Source: CAVVYV01 sp963752585
Lineage (GTDB): Bacteria > Actinomycetota > Thermoleophilia > Solirubrobacterales > 70-9
Length of the DNA: 64,000 bases
Reading direction: 5' to 3'
NCBI GenBank assembly: GCA_963752585.1
Contig: CAVVYV010000004.1
Span: 372,001-436,000, forward strand
How positions within the stretch are numbered: the stretch's first letter is position 1; the number at the start of each line of letters is the position of its first letter. Under the pieces are notes generated by a model that searched no databases, was not told the origin of the DNA, and was given only the letters and a program-made list of their open reading frames with translations. Of the stretch, positions 53,899 through 62,230 are shown in pieces. Made by a program: the position numbers and the translations under genes.

Positions 53899-54555
53899 CT
53901 ACCCGTCGCCCGGCCCCGGTAGAGCGGAACCGAGACCGTTGGGGCGGCAGACGTTCTCGAGGATCCATGCTCCGGTCTGCTCGAGCGGCAGCTCACCCGA
54001 GGTGACCAGCGAGGCGAACTCGAGGGCGCGCTCGCTGAGGCGGCCGTCGGCGGATCGCACCGGGTCGCGGCGCAGGAAGACCGAGAGGAGCTCGGTCGCG
54101 GCCGTGCCCCCGTAGGTGCTCGCCACCGCTACCCCGGCGAAGTGGCGCACCTGCCCCGGGGTCCCATCGGCGTAGATGGTGCGAAAGCCGCCGCCCGGGA
54201 TCAGGTCGCGGCCGCCGCGGGCAAGGTCGGCCAGGGCCCGCGGCGGGGGGCGGATCCCGGCCGCCGCCGTGCCGAGGGCCCGCAGATATGCCTCCGGCGC
54301 CTGTTCTCGCTTGCCCAGCGCGGCGGAGAGCCCAGCCAGTCGCCGGCAGGCGCTGCCGGATTCGCCGAGTTCGGTGGCCGGTCGATCCGCCGCAGTCCCG
54401 GTGACGCCGAGTTGCGCCGACGGCGCCTCGATCCCACCCTCGGACGACTCATCCCCCGAGACGCCGATCTCGAGGAACGCGATCGCGGCGACAGCGATCA
54501 GCCCGGTGGCGGCCAGCGCCGCGATCCACCTCATCGGCCGACCCCCGGGGCTCAT
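53899..54555 (-). CDS. Membrane-anchored protein of unknown function
   Basis: 218 residues. An N-terminal membrane helix (IAALAATGLIAVAAIAFLEI) and Ser/Glu-rich linker suggest extracytoplasmic location. The rest, with SACRRLAGLSAALGKREQAP, YADGTPGQVRHFAGVAVAST and LEFASLVTSGELPLEQTGAW, is helical with two Cys (SACRR and NVCRP) that may form a disulfide. No family recognised. The TAGGCT box (54567-54562) six bases before the ATG implies leaderless translation. It is divergent from the DCC protein gene, and the two promoters share the 53-base gap. Confidence 0.65.
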   Translation of the reverse strand: MSPGGRPMRWIAALAATGLIAVAAIAFLEIGVSGDESSEGGIEAPSAQLGVTGTAADRPATELGESGSACRRLAGLSAALGKREQAPEAYLRALGTAAAGIRPPPRALADLARGGRDLIPGGGFRTIYADGTPGQVRHFAGVAVASTYGGTAATELLSVFLRRDPVRSADGRLSERALEFASLVTSGELPLEQTGAWILENVCRPNGLGSALPGPGDG

Positions 54556-54608
54556 CGCGTCAGCCTAGCCAGGCGTGATCGCGCCCGGCCACGCCTACAG
54601 TGGGCGGG

Positions 54609-55004
54609 ATGGCGCGCGCGACGGTCCTCTACGACGCCGACTGCGGCTTCTGCCGCTGGTCGCTGGCGAAGCTGCTGGCCTGGGATCGTCGAGGCGTCCT
54701 GCGCCCCATCGCCCTCCAGGACCCTGAGGCCCGGTCCGCTCTGCCAGAAATGAGCGAGCCGGAGCGGATGGCGTCATGGCACCTGGTCGATGCCGCGGGC
54801 GAGGTCCATTCGGCGGGCGCCGCCCTTCCTCGGCTTCTGCGGTTGCTCCCTGGGGGAGCTCCTCTTGCAGTCCTGGCCAAGCGCGCTCCCCGCCTCAGGG
54901 ATCGCGGTTATCGCTGGGTGGCCGACCACCGCAGCTGGTTCGGCCGCCTGCTCAGCGAACGGGCGAAGCGGCGCGCCGATCTCCGGATCGCGGCGCGTGG
55001 CTAG
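54609..55004 (+). CDS. DCC-family thiol-disulfide oxidoreductase-like protein (DUF393)
   Basis: 131 residues. The motif YDADCGFCRWSLAKL has the D-x-x-C-x-x-C hallmark of the DUF393/DCC family, a thioredoxin-like group of predicted thiol oxidoreductases. EPERMASWHLVDAAGEVHSA and ALPRLLRLLPGG fit the family's C-terminal half, and the tail is basic. ATG 54609 has TACAGT (54596-54601) seven bases before it, a leaderless arrangement; a start six bases upstream is less likely. The gene converges on DoxX with a 6-base gap. Confidence 0.88.
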   Translation: MARATVLYDADCGFCRWSLAKLLAWDRRGVLRPIALQDPEARSALPEMSEPERMASWHLVDAAGEVHSAGAALPRLLRLLPGGAPLAVLAKRAPRLRDRGYRWVADHRSWFGRLLSERAKRRADLRIAARG

Positions 55005-55010
55005 TGATCC

Positions 55011-55436
55011 TCAGTCGATCCGGTCGAACAGCGCGTCGGTGATCGTCAGGGGCGGATCGACCAGCTGGTTGAAGAGCCAGAAGATGATGATCGCGGCGCC
55101 GAGGAGGGCGACGTTCTTGAAGAACATCGCGCTCTGAATCGCCTTCATCTCTTGGTCCTCGATCTTCCAGAAAGCGTGCAGGATCGGGGTGATCGAGACC
55201 AGGAAGCCGATGATCAGGATCGCGCCGAGGTCGGCCCAGACCCCGAAGATCACCATCAAGCCGCCGGCGATAATCGCCACCCCGCTTAGGGGCACCAGGA
55301 TGTGGGGGGCGGGGGCGCCCGCCGCGCGAGCGTACTCCTGCCCGGCCTTGCCGCCCTCTCCGAGGTGCGCGGTCGATCCCGAGATGATGAACAGCAGTCC
55401 GAAGAGGATCCGACCGATCAGGAATACGACGTCCAT
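55011..55436 (-). CDS. DoxX-family membrane protein
   Basis: 141 residues with four membrane helices: LIGRILFGLLFIISGSTAHL, HILVPLSGVAIIAGGLMVIF, LGAILIIGFLVSITPILHAF and NVALLGAAIIIFWLF. The order and the SGSTAHLG segment after helix 1 fit DoxX/DoxD. The family is linked to redox stress and often found with thiol oxidoreductases, here with the convergent DCC gene. An inverted repeat, GATTATT/AATAATC (55442-55464), lies five bases before the ATG and could be an operator. Confidence 0.88.
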   Translation of the reverse strand: MDVVFLIGRILFGLLFIISGSTAHLGEGGKAGQEYARAAGAPAPHILVPLSGVAIIAGGLMVIFGVWADLGAILIIGFLVSITPILHAFWKIEDQEMKAIQSAMFFKNVALLGAAIIIFWLFNQLVDPPLTITDALFDRID

Positions 55437-55441
55437 TATCC

Positions 55442-55464
55442 GATTATTGCACGGTCAAATAATC
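55442..55464. promoter_or_regulatory. Inverted repeat before DoxX
   Basis: GATTATT (55442-55448), nine bases, AATAATC (55458-55464): a perfect 7-bp inverted repeat, AT-rich in a GC-rich region, directly before the DoxX start codon. Likely operator of an unidentified regulator, perhaps the MarR at 58369. Confidence 0.5.
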
Positions 55465-55656
55465 TCAGCCAGGTGGATCACAGGGGGATGGCCGGTCGCC
55501 ACCAACCTCGGCCGCGGCCGCCCGCGGATCCTCGCGCACCCCGGCGCCGTTCCGAGCGGCGCGGCGGCGCCCGTTCTGGGAGCGCATCTCCTCGCGGAAC
55601 ATCTGGTCGGCGACCAGCTCGACCAGTCGCTGCGGATCCGAGAGCCGGCGGGTCAT
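55465..55656 (-). CDS. 63-residue protein downstream of the ABC exporter
   Basis: ATG 55656 overlaps the stop of the second permease (ATGA), which argues for a translated gene. The product starts MTRRLSDPQRLVELVADQMF and is charged, rich in Arg/Ala in its second half, with no membrane span and no family. It is the last gene of the ABC operon, just before the DoxX operator. It may be a small accessory or simply an open frame; the start context is the main support. Confidence 0.4.
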   Translation of the reverse strand: MTRRLSDPQRLVELVADQMFREEMRSQNGRRRAARNGAGVREDPRAAAAEVGGDRPSPCDPPG

Positions 55657-56426
55657 GCCGCGGCCTCCGCCTTGCGCAGGCCCCTGATCGCGAACACCAG
55701 CAGCAGGGCAACCAGCCCGGCGGCGATCGCGAGGGCGGCGAAGAAGTCGGCGGGTTGGCCCGCGAGCAGCTCGCGCCCCGTCTCCATGATGTGGGTGAGC
55801 GGGTCGTAGTCGGAGACGGCGCCGACCCAGCCGGCGAGCAGCTCGCGCGGCACGTAGACAGGGGCGAGGAAGAGGAGGAGGAACACCGGCACCATCATCA
55901 GCGGGGTCGCCTGGAGGCTGCGGAAGCGCAGGGCAACGCCGGCCGCGAACAGCGTCCCGGCGACATTGATGATCGCGGCCAGCAGGTAGAGGCCGAGCAG
56001 CTCGGTGCCGCTCCCGATGACCTCCATCCCCGCAAGGAGCGCAATCGCCGTGACCACTCCGAGGGTGATCGCCGCCCGCACCAGCGCGACGATCCCATAA
56101 CCGAGGATGAGCGCGGAGCGGTTGGGAGTCGCCAGGAGCAGACGCCGCCCGAAGCCGAACTGGAAGTCGGCGGCGATCGAGAAGCCGGTGAACACCCCGC
56201 CGAATGCCGCCGCCTGCAGGAGCACGAAGCCGTATTCGAAGGTGGTGTAACCGGGTGGGTAGTCGAAGCCCGGCGCGTCGGTGATTGCCGAGAGCCCGCC
56301 GGCGAAGGCGACGAAGAAGAAGATCGGCATCAACAGCGGCGGCAGGAACAGGGCCGGGCTGCTGATGAAGACGTCAATCAGCCGCCGCGCGAGGCCTCCG
56401 GCGACCGAGAAGTATCGGCGGATCAC
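55653..56426 (-). CDS. ABC-2 type exporter permease (second subunit)
   Basis: 257 residues from GTG 56426 (overlaps the first permease stop, GTGA). Six membrane helices: LFLPPLLMPIFFFVAFAGGL, EYGFVLLQAAAFGGVFTGFS, ALVRAAITLGVVTAIALLAG, LLAAIINVAGTLFAAGVAL, MVPVFLLLFLAPVYVP and ALAIAAGLVALLLVFAIRGL. The central LRFRSLQATPLMMVP and VPRELLAGWVGAVSDYDPLT are ABC-2/DrrB features. It forms a membrane pore with 56423-57220 and is powered by 57217-58320. Confidence 0.87.
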   Translation of the reverse strand: MIRRYFSVAGGLARRLIDVFISSPALFLPPLLMPIFFFVAFAGGLSAITDAPGFDYPPGYTTFEYGFVLLQAAAFGGVFTGFSIAADFQFGFGRRLLLATPNRSALILGYGIVALVRAAITLGVVTAIALLAGMEVIGSGTELLGLYLLAAIINVAGTLFAAGVALRFRSLQATPLMMVPVFLLLFLAPVYVPRELLAGWVGAVSDYDPLTHIMETGRELLAGQPADFFAALAIAAGLVALLLVFAIRGLRKAEAAA

Positions 56427-57220
56427 GTCCTCACCATCCTTCCCTTGATCGACGTCGTCGCCACGGTCAGCGCGGCAACCAGGATCACCGTCGCGCAGCC
56501 GAAGCCGAGCGCCAGCGCCTCCCCGTCCCAGCCGGTGATCAGGAGGCTCCGGATCCCCTCGATCATGTAGCTGACCGGGTTGTAGGTCGCGACCGTCTCG
56601 AACCACTGGGTCTGGATCAGGTCCCGCGGCAGCGCCATCGAGCTGAGGAAGAGGAAGACGAAGATGACCGGGAACAGGCCTTGCACGTTCTCGGGCGAGC
56701 TCGCACGCATCCCGGCGATCAGACCGATCGCGCCGAAGGCGAGCGAGATCAGGGTGGCGAGCGCGATCAGTACCAGCGCGCCCGGAATCCCCGCCTCGAT
56801 GGAGCCCCCGGCGGCGAGCCCGACGACGATGTAGGTGGCGGCCTGGAACAGACCGACGGCGAGGGTGCCGGCCAGCTGGCCGGCGATCAGCGCCGCGGGG
56901 CGAACCGGGGTGAGCTGCATCCGGCTGAAGAAGCCGCTGGCGTTGTCCTCGGCGAGGTTCTGACCGGTCCCGATCACCGCGAAGACACCGCCCTGGAGGA
57001 AGGCAAAGGCGAGGGCGAAGGTGACGTAGGAGTCGGTTGGGAAACCCGGCAGGTTGGTGGCCGAGTCGAGTCCGGCGGAATTGATCGCCAGCAGGATCAG
57101 CGGGAACAGGGTCGCGGGAACGATCTGCGCCGGCTGGCGAATCGTGCGGAGGATCGAACGCCTCGCCAGCTCCTTCACCTGGAGCATCAGAGGCGGTTCG
57201 CTGCGGACGCCCGTGCTCAC
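56423..57220 (-). CDS. ABC-2 type exporter permease (first subunit)
   Basis: 265 residues, six membrane helices, with the ABC-2 signatures ARRSILRTIRQPAQIVPATL, GFFSRMQLTPVRPAALIAGQ and FLSSMALPRDLIQTQWFETV, then ATYNPVSYMIEGIRSLLI. This is the DrrB/ABC-2 drug or lipid exporter class. ATG overlaps the ATPase stop by four bases and its own stop overlaps the next permease start, so all three subunits are coupled. Confidence 0.88.
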   Translation of the reverse strand: MSTGVRSEPPLMLQVKELARRSILRTIRQPAQIVPATLFPLILLAINSAGLDSATNLPGFPTDSYVTFALAFAFLQGGVFAVIGTGQNLAEDNASGFFSRMQLTPVRPAALIAGQLAGTLAVGLFQAATYIVVGLAAGGSIEAGIPGALVLIALATLISLAFGAIGLIAGMRASSPENVQGLFPVIFVFLFLSSMALPRDLIQTQWFETVATYNPVSYMIEGIRSLLITGWDGEALALGFGCATVILVAALTVATTSIKGRMVRT

Positions 57221-58320
57221 GCCGGCGCCCCCTCGAGCGCCGGCTGCTCGCCGGTGTCGCCCTCCTGGGCGGCTTGGGCCTGGGCGCCCTCGAGCGACCG
57301 CCCGGTCTTCTCGAGGAAGACGTCGTTGAGGCTCGGCGCGTGCAGCTCCAGGTTCGCGACCCTGACTCCGCCCTGATCGAAGGCGCGGATGATGTTGGCG
57401 AGCTCCTCGCTGCCGTCGGTGAGCCGCACCGCGGCGGCGTTCGGCTTGCCGGGGACGAGCTCGCCGAAGGGCTCGAGCAGCTCGGCCGCGCGGCCGCGCT
57501 CGTTCTGATCGGCAGGTGTGATTTCGACCGTTGGGCGCCCGACTTCGGCCTTGAGCGCCGCCGGGGTTCCCTCGGCGGCGATCTTGCCGCGGTCGATGAT
57601 CCCGATCCGATCCGCGAGCTGGTCCGCCTCCTCCAGGTACTGCGTGGTGAGGAAGACGGTGACGCCCTCGTCTCGGGAGAGGTGGGCGACCTCGTCCCAG
57701 AGAGCGGTCCGGCTCTGGATGTCGAGGCCGGTGGTCGGCTCATCGAGGAAGAGGACCCTCGGGCCATGGAGAAGAGCGAGCGCCAGGTCGAGGCGCCGCT
57801 TCATTCCGCCCGAGTAGGTGACGACCTTTCGGCCGGCAGCGTCGGTGAGTCCGACTCGCTCGAGCAGCTCCTTGCCCCGGTCGGTGCGCTCCCGCTTCGA
57901 CATGCCGTGGAGCGCGCCCTGGAGGCGAATGTGCTCGTTGGCGCTCAGCTGCGGATCGAGGGCCGCCTCCTGGAGGGCGGCGCCGATCGCGTCGCGAACG
58001 AGGGCGCCCTCGGTGGCGACGTCATGTCCCGCGACCCGGGCGCTGCCGGCGGTCGCCGGAAGCAGGGTGGTGAGCATGTGCACCGTGGTCGACTTGCCGG
58101 CGCCGTTCGGGCCGAGGAACCCATAGATCTCGCCGGGGCGAACCTCGAAGTCGATCCCGTCGACCGCCTTGATCCCGCCCTTGAACTCGCGGACGAGGCC
58201 GTGCGCCTCGATCCCGTTGTCGGCGGAGGCGGGCCGGGGGCTTCCGGTGGTTCCGTTGTGGCTCTCAGTCATCTGCTCCGGTGTCCTCCGTATGCTTTGC
58301 GCGTCGAAGTCGTTGCACAA
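57217..58320 (-). CDS. DrrA-like ABC exporter ATP-binding subunit
   Basis: 367 residues. Walker A GPNGAGKST, Q-loop ALQEAALDPQ, ABC signature YSGGMKRRLD (YSGGM), Walker B VLFLDEPTTGLD, H-loop VFLTTQYLEEADQLAD. The C-terminal DrrA-type extension (residues about 230-335, EITPADQNERGRAAELLEPF) ends in a 45-residue Glu/Ala-rich tail. It drives export of a drug-like or lipid substrate with the two permeases. The gene is divergent from a MarR regulator; the 48-base AT-rich gap contains short palindromes that may be operators. Confidence 0.93.
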   Translation of the reverse strand: MCNDFDAQSIRRTPEQMTESHNGTTGSPRPASADNGIEAHGLVREFKGGIKAVDGIDFEVRPGEIYGFLGPNGAGKSTTVHMLTTLLPATAGSARVAGHDVATEGALVRDAIGAALQEAALDPQLSANEHIRLQGALHGMSKRERTDRGKELLERVGLTDAAGRKVVTYSGGMKRRLDLALALLHGPRVLFLDEPTTGLDIQSRTALWDEVAHLSRDEGVTVFLTTQYLEEADQLADRIGIIDRGKIAAEGTPAALKAEVGRPTVEITPADQNERGRAAELLEPFGELVPGKPNAAAVRLTDGSEELANIIRAFDQGGVRVANLELHAPSLNDVFLEKTGRSLEGAQAQAAQEGDTGEQPALEGAPA

Positions 58321-58339
58321 TGCGGACGGCAGCCTATCA

Positions 58340-58364
58340 CAATATTTGAGGTTTGCAATTATTG
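58340..58364. promoter_or_regulatory. AT-rich paired half-sites between ABC exporter and MarR gene
   Basis: CAATATTTG (58340-58348) and CAATTATTG (58356-58364) are small inverted repeats 16 bases apart in an unusually AT-rich gap, four bases before the MarR ATG. Candidate MarR operators. Confidence 0.4.
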
Positions 58365-58368
58365 AACG

Positions 58369-58911
58369 ATGCTAGTAGTATCAAAGATGATGAGTCCGAA
58401 GACCGTGACTGATGAAGGGGCGATCGCGAGGCGGCCTGAGCTCAGCGGCTTCTCATGGCTTGCCGAGGAGACAGGCCGTACCGATCCAGCTAGTCAGGCG
58501 TGGAGCCTGATGCACTGGCTGATGCTCTCCAACAAGGCCCGACTTATGGCGATCAGTCAGGAGTTCGACCTCGCTCCCCAACAGGCGATCGCGCTTCGGA
58601 TCCTCAGCGCGGGCCCGCGTCCGATGGGCGAGCTCGCCAAGTACCTGATGTGCGACAGCTCCAACGTCACCGGGATCACCGACCGCCTCGAGGAGCGGGG
58701 CCTGGTGCGCCGCACCGCCTCCGATCAGGACCGTCGGGTGAAGCTCCTGGTGCTCACGGACGATGGCGAGGAACTCCGCAAGGAGATCACCGAGCGGCTC
58801 GCCGAGCCCCCGCTGTGGCTGGCCTCCCTGCCCGAGGCGGACCAGCGCAAGCTCAAGGAGATCCTCGAGCACGCGGTCGCGTCCGATGACGGACCGGCCG
58901 ATCCCGCCTAG
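58369..58911 (+). CDS. MarR-family regulator
   Basis: 180 residues. After a 45-residue N-terminal extension the winged helix runs LMAISQEFDLAPQQAIALRI, MGELAKYLMCDSSNVTGITD (recognition helix), RLEERGLVRRTASDQDRRVK (wing DxRR) and LTDDGEELRKEI. MarR proteins respond to phenolic or oxidant ligands; the adjacent ABC exporter is the expected target. The stop overlaps the end of the convergent AI-2E gene by four bases. Confidence 0.9.
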   Translation: MLVVSKMMSPKTVTDEGAIARRPELSGFSWLAEETGRTDPASQAWSLMHWLMLSNKARLMAISQEFDLAPQQAIALRILSAGPRPMGELAKYLMCDSSNVTGITDRLEERGLVRRTASDQDRRVKLLVLTDDGEELRKEITERLAEPPLWLASLPEADQRKLKEILEHAVASDDGPADPA

Positions 58912-60002
58912 CCGGTAGCTGGCTCCGGTTTCGGGCCGCCACTCGCGGGCTCATCCGCGAGCTTGACCTCGCGCCGGTACTCGCGGTACTCGTGGACCGC
59001 GATCTGGATCGAGGCGGCGGTGGGAATCGCGAGCAGGGCGCCGAGGATTCCGAACAGGGTGCTGCCGAAGAGGACGGCGACAAGGATGACGAACGGCTCG
59101 ATATCGGTCGCGCGCTTCTGGATCTGAGGCTGGATCAGGTAGTTCTCGAACTGCTGGTAGACGATCGCGTAGACGATCCAGATGATCAGCCCAACCGGGA
59201 AGTTGGCGATCGCAACGACGATCGCGACCAGGACGGCGGCGAGGGTCGCGCCGACGACCGGGATCAGGTCGAAGAGGAAGACCACCACTGCGAGCGGGCC
59301 GGCGAACGGGACCCCGAGGATGGATAGGACGATGTAGGCGGTGACCCCGGCGATCGTCGCCTGGATCAGGGCGCCGCCGACGTAATTGCCGACCGCGTTG
59401 GCGATCCGGTTCAGCGTCCGCTCGACCCGCTCGGCGTGCTCGGGCCGCTGCATCTGGATGAAGTCGCGAATCCAGCGCGGCCCGGCGGCCACCATGAAGA
59501 TGCTGAGGATGAAGATCGTGATCCCGGCGAAGATCGAGTTGACGGCGCCGACGCCTATGTCGCCGAGTACCTGAGCGGCGTCGCCCGCCCGGCTCGGCAG
59601 CTCCGCCGCCTCCTCCTGGAGCTTCGACGTGATGTCGTACTCGTCGTTGAGGTCGTTGAGGGTCTCGTTCTCCTGGACGAACTCCTCGACGTCCTCGGCG
59701 TAGGCGGGGGCATTGTCGGCGACGTCGCCGACCTCGTTCACCACCGGCGGAACCAGCAGCGCGGCGAGACCGATCGGGATCAGGATCAGGCAGAAGTAGG
59801 AAAGGGCGATCGCGAAACCGCGCTTCATGTGGCGCTGGAGAAAGTTGACCGGTCCTGCCATCGCCACCGCGAGGAAGGCGGCGATGATCAGCCAGCTGAT
59901 TGGCCTCCGGAGCAGCCAGAGCAGGTAGAGGAGCAGCACCACAGCCGCCACCACGAGTACGGCCCGGGCGATCGCAGCCGGAGACGAGTCGATTCTGGAC
60001 AT
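58908..60002 (-). CDS. AI-2E (PerM/YdiK) family transporter
   Basis: 364 residues from ATG 60002 (GAGGGGGTCGGC upstream). Eight-helix pattern: AVLVVAAVVLLLYLLWLL, then VNFLQRHMKRGFAIALSYFC, a soluble coiled segment (YAEDVEEFVQENETLNDLND), and the signatures NSIFAGITIFILSIFMVAAG and LDLIPVVGAT-type FLFDLIPVVGATLAAVLVAI, with YQQFENYLIQPQIQKRATDI. The family includes autoinducer-2 exporters and sodium/proton antiporters, so the substrate is open. Frame intact. Confidence 0.9.
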   Translation of the reverse strand: MSRIDSSPAAIARAVLVVAAVVLLLYLLWLLRRPISWLIIAAFLAVAMAGPVNFLQRHMKRGFAIALSYFCLILIPIGLAALLVPPVVNEVGDVADNAPAYAEDVEEFVQENETLNDLNDEYDITSKLQEEAAELPSRAGDAAQVLGDIGVGAVNSIFAGITIFILSIFMVAAGPRWIRDFIQMQRPEHAERVERTLNRIANAVGNYVGGALIQATIAGVTAYIVLSILGVPFAGPLAVVVFLFDLIPVVGATLAAVLVAIVVAIANFPVGLIIWIVYAIVYQQFENYLIQPQIQKRATDIEPFVILVAVLFGSTLFGILGALLAIPTAASIQIAVHEYREYRREVKLADEPASGGPKPEPATG

Positions 60003-60076
60003 GCCGACCCCCTCTATTCGCCCCCGGGGCCCCGCTTCCTCGCCGACCACGGAGCTGTTGGCCGATACTGCGGCGG

Positions 60077-60559
60077 GTGCCCGTTCACAACGAGAAGCCG
60101 AGGAAGCTCGCAGGCGGGATCGAGATCCGCGACGCGCGCCCGGAGGAGGCGGAGGAGCTGCTGCCGCTGATGCGCGCCTACTGCGATTTCTACGACGCCT
60201 CGCCGCCGGATCGAGGCCTGCTCGAGATGGCCCGGACCCTGATGACGGATCCCGAGCAGGGGGCGATGTTCATCGCCCGCGACGGAGCGGATGCGGTCGG
60301 CTTCGCCACCCTCGACTGGAAGTGGTCGAGCCTGAAGGGCGCCCGGATCGGCTACCTGGAGGATCTGTTCGTGACTCCCGATGCCCGCGGCCGCGGGATC
60401 GCCGACGCCCTGATCGAGGCCTGCGCCGAGCGCTGCCGGGAACGCGGCGCGCCGGCGATGGAGTGGCTGACGGCGCCGGACAACCACCGCGCCCACGCCG
60501 TATATGACCGCACCGGCGCGGTCGCCGATACCTACGTCGAGTACGACCTCGAGCTGTGA
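60077..60559 (+). CDS. GNAT-family N-acetyltransferase
   Basis: 160 residues from GTG 60077. EIRDARPEEAEELLPLMRAY (helix 1), GFATLDWKWSSLKGARIGYL, LEDLFVTPDARGRGIADALI (acetyl-CoA motif A, R-G-R-G-I-A) and APDNHRAHAVYDRTGAVADT give a standard single GNAT domain. The acceptor is unknown. Its stop overlaps the GTG of the next hydrolase (GTGA), so they are co-translated. Confidence 0.88.
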   Translation: MPVHNEKPRKLAGGIEIRDARPEEAEELLPLMRAYCDFYDASPPDRGLLEMARTLMTDPEQGAMFIARDGADAVGFATLDWKWSSLKGARIGYLEDLFVTPDARGRGIADALIEACAERCRERGAPAMEWLTAPDNHRAHAVYDRTGAVADTYVEYDLEL

Positions 60560-61359
60560 GCAGCCACTGGAGGCGCCGGGAGTCGGCCCACGGGCTCAAC
60601 CACGTCCGTGCCGGGAGCGGCGAGCCGCTCGTGCTGCTTCATTCGCTCGGCGGCTCCCTGGTCCAATGGGAGCCGGTGCTCGAGCGGCTGGCGCAGCAGC
60701 GCGAGGCGATCGCGATCGACATGCCGGGCTTCGGGGACTCGCCGCCGCTGCCGAATGGAATCGAGCCGAGCGCGGCGAACCTCGCCAGCGCCGTGCTCGA
60801 CTTCTACGACTCGCTCGGCCTGGACGGCGATCCCCACGTCGCCGGGATCTCGCTCGGCGGCTGGGTCGCGATCGAGTGCGCCCGCCAGGGCCGGGCCCGC
60901 TCGGTGGTCGGGGTCTGCCCGGCCGGATTCTGGAAGGAGCCGCTGGGCCCTCGCCGCAACACGGCCAGGGCCGCCGCCCGCGCGATGCGCCCGATCCTGC
61001 CGATCCTCCGGATCCAGGCGGTTCGCCGGCGGGTGCTCGCCGGCAACATCCACCATCCCGAGCGGGTGCCGGGGGCCGACGCGGTGCGGCTGGTGCGCGG
61101 CTACGCCAACTCCCCCGCCTACGTCGAGGCGAACCGGCTGATGCGCGGCGGCGTGGTCGGCGACCTGGGCGACATAAGGGCCCCGGTGACCCTGGCCTGG
61201 GCGGAGTTCGACACGTTGGTGCGCCGGAAGCCGCTTCGCGACGGGATCCTGCCGAAGCGGGTGCGCCAGGTCGAGCTGCCGGACTGCGGCCATGTCCCGA
61301 CATGGGACGACCCGGACCTGGTGGCTCGGGTCGTCCTCGAGGGCACTGATCGGACCTAG
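60556..61359 (+). CDS. Alpha/beta hydrolase coupled to GNAT
   Basis: 267 residues: NHVRAGSGEPLVLLHSLGGS (oxyanion strand), DMPGFGDSPPLPNG, nucleophile GISLGGWVAIECAR, then a helical cap and LAWAEFDTLVRRKPL and ELPDCGHVPTWDDP (His). Typical small-molecule hydrolase of the MhpC class. The H-S-L-G-G in place of HGxGG is a minor variant. The coupled GNAT and hydrolase may act on the same compound. Confidence 0.85.
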   Translation: MSSHWRRRESAHGLNHVRAGSGEPLVLLHSLGGSLVQWEPVLERLAQQREAIAIDMPGFGDSPPLPNGIEPSAANLASAVLDFYDSLGLDGDPHVAGISLGGWVAIECARQGRARSVVGVCPAGFWKEPLGPRRNTARAAARAMRPILPILRIQAVRRRVLAGNIHHPERVPGADAVRLVRGYANSPAYVEANRLMRGGVVGDLGDIRAPVTLAWAEFDTLVRRKPLRDGILPKRVRQVELPDCGHVPTWDDPDLVARVVLEGTDRT

Positions 61360-61381
61360 CTGACAATAGGCTTGCGGCGCA

Positions 61382-62186
61382 ATGAGCGAGCGCAGCAGCT
61401 ACAACGACGGCGAGTTCTGCTGGGTCGACCTGGCGACCACGGACATCGACGCGGCGAGGAAGTTCTACGGCGACCTGATCGGCTGGGAGTGGGAGGCCGC
61501 GGGGGCAGACCCCGCCGAGACCGGCGGCTACGGCTTCTTCACCTTCAAGGGAAAGCAGGTCTGCGGTGGAGGGCCGGTGCAGGCCGCGGGTCAGCCTTCC
61601 GCCTGGTCGAGCTACGTCAAGGTCGCCGACGCCGACGAGAGCGCCGGCAAGGTGAAGGAAGCGGGCGGGACCGTGCTCGCGCCGCCGTTCGAGCTCCCCA
61701 ACGAGTCGGGGCGAATGGCGGTCTGCCAGGACGCCGAGGGGGCGTTCTTCTCGGTGATGCAGCAGCGCCAGCACACACGGCGCGGAGCTCGTCAACGAGG
61801 TCGGGACCTGGACCTGGAGCAACCTGATGACCCGCGAGGTCGAGAAGGCCAAGGACTTCTACGGGAAGGTGTTCGGCTGGGAGGCGATCCACAACGAGGA
61901 GGCTCCTCCGGGGGTCCTGATGTGGCAGGTCGAAGGGCAGCGGTGGCCCGAGGGGCACGCCGGGTTGATCGAGATGGGATCGGCCATGCCGGTGGACGCC
62001 CCGCCTCACTGGCAGGTCTACTTCCTCGTCGAGGACATGGATGAGGCGATCGACCAGACGAAGGGCGCCGGCGGCCAGCTCCTGTTCGGCCCCGAGGAAA
62101 TTCCCGTCGGCAAGCTCGCGGTGTTCACCGACCCGCAGGGCGCGGCGTTCGCGCTGATGGAGCCCGACTATCCGGAGCCGCGCTAG
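61382..62186 (+). CDS. VOC-family protein with two glyoxalase-like domains (one frame break)
   Basis: About 268 residues. Domain 1: GEFCWVDLATTDIDAARKFY, LIGWEWEAAG, SSYVKVADADESAGKV and MAVCQDAEGAFFSVMQ. A shift near 61785 joins domain 2: LVNEVGTWTWSNLMTREVEK, FYGKVFGWEAI, WQVYFLVEDMDEAIDQTKGA and VFTDPQGAAFALMEP. Two beta-alpha-beta-beta-beta modules per domain are as in glyoxalase/bleomycin-resistance proteins (CFP30B-type). Metal ligands are not certain. TAGGCT (61367-61372) ends nine bases before the ATG: leaderless type. Confidence 0.85.
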
Positions 62187-62203
62187 CAGCGACCAAACGC
62201 CGG

Positions 62204-62220
62204 CGCCTGAACGTCAGGCG
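62204..62220. terminator. Hairpin between VOC gene and mmsA
   Basis: CGCCTGA, loop ACG, TCAGGCG: perfect 7-bp stem in the 44-base convergent gap, able to serve both genes. Confidence 0.6.
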
Positions 62221-62230
62221 ACAGGGCGCC

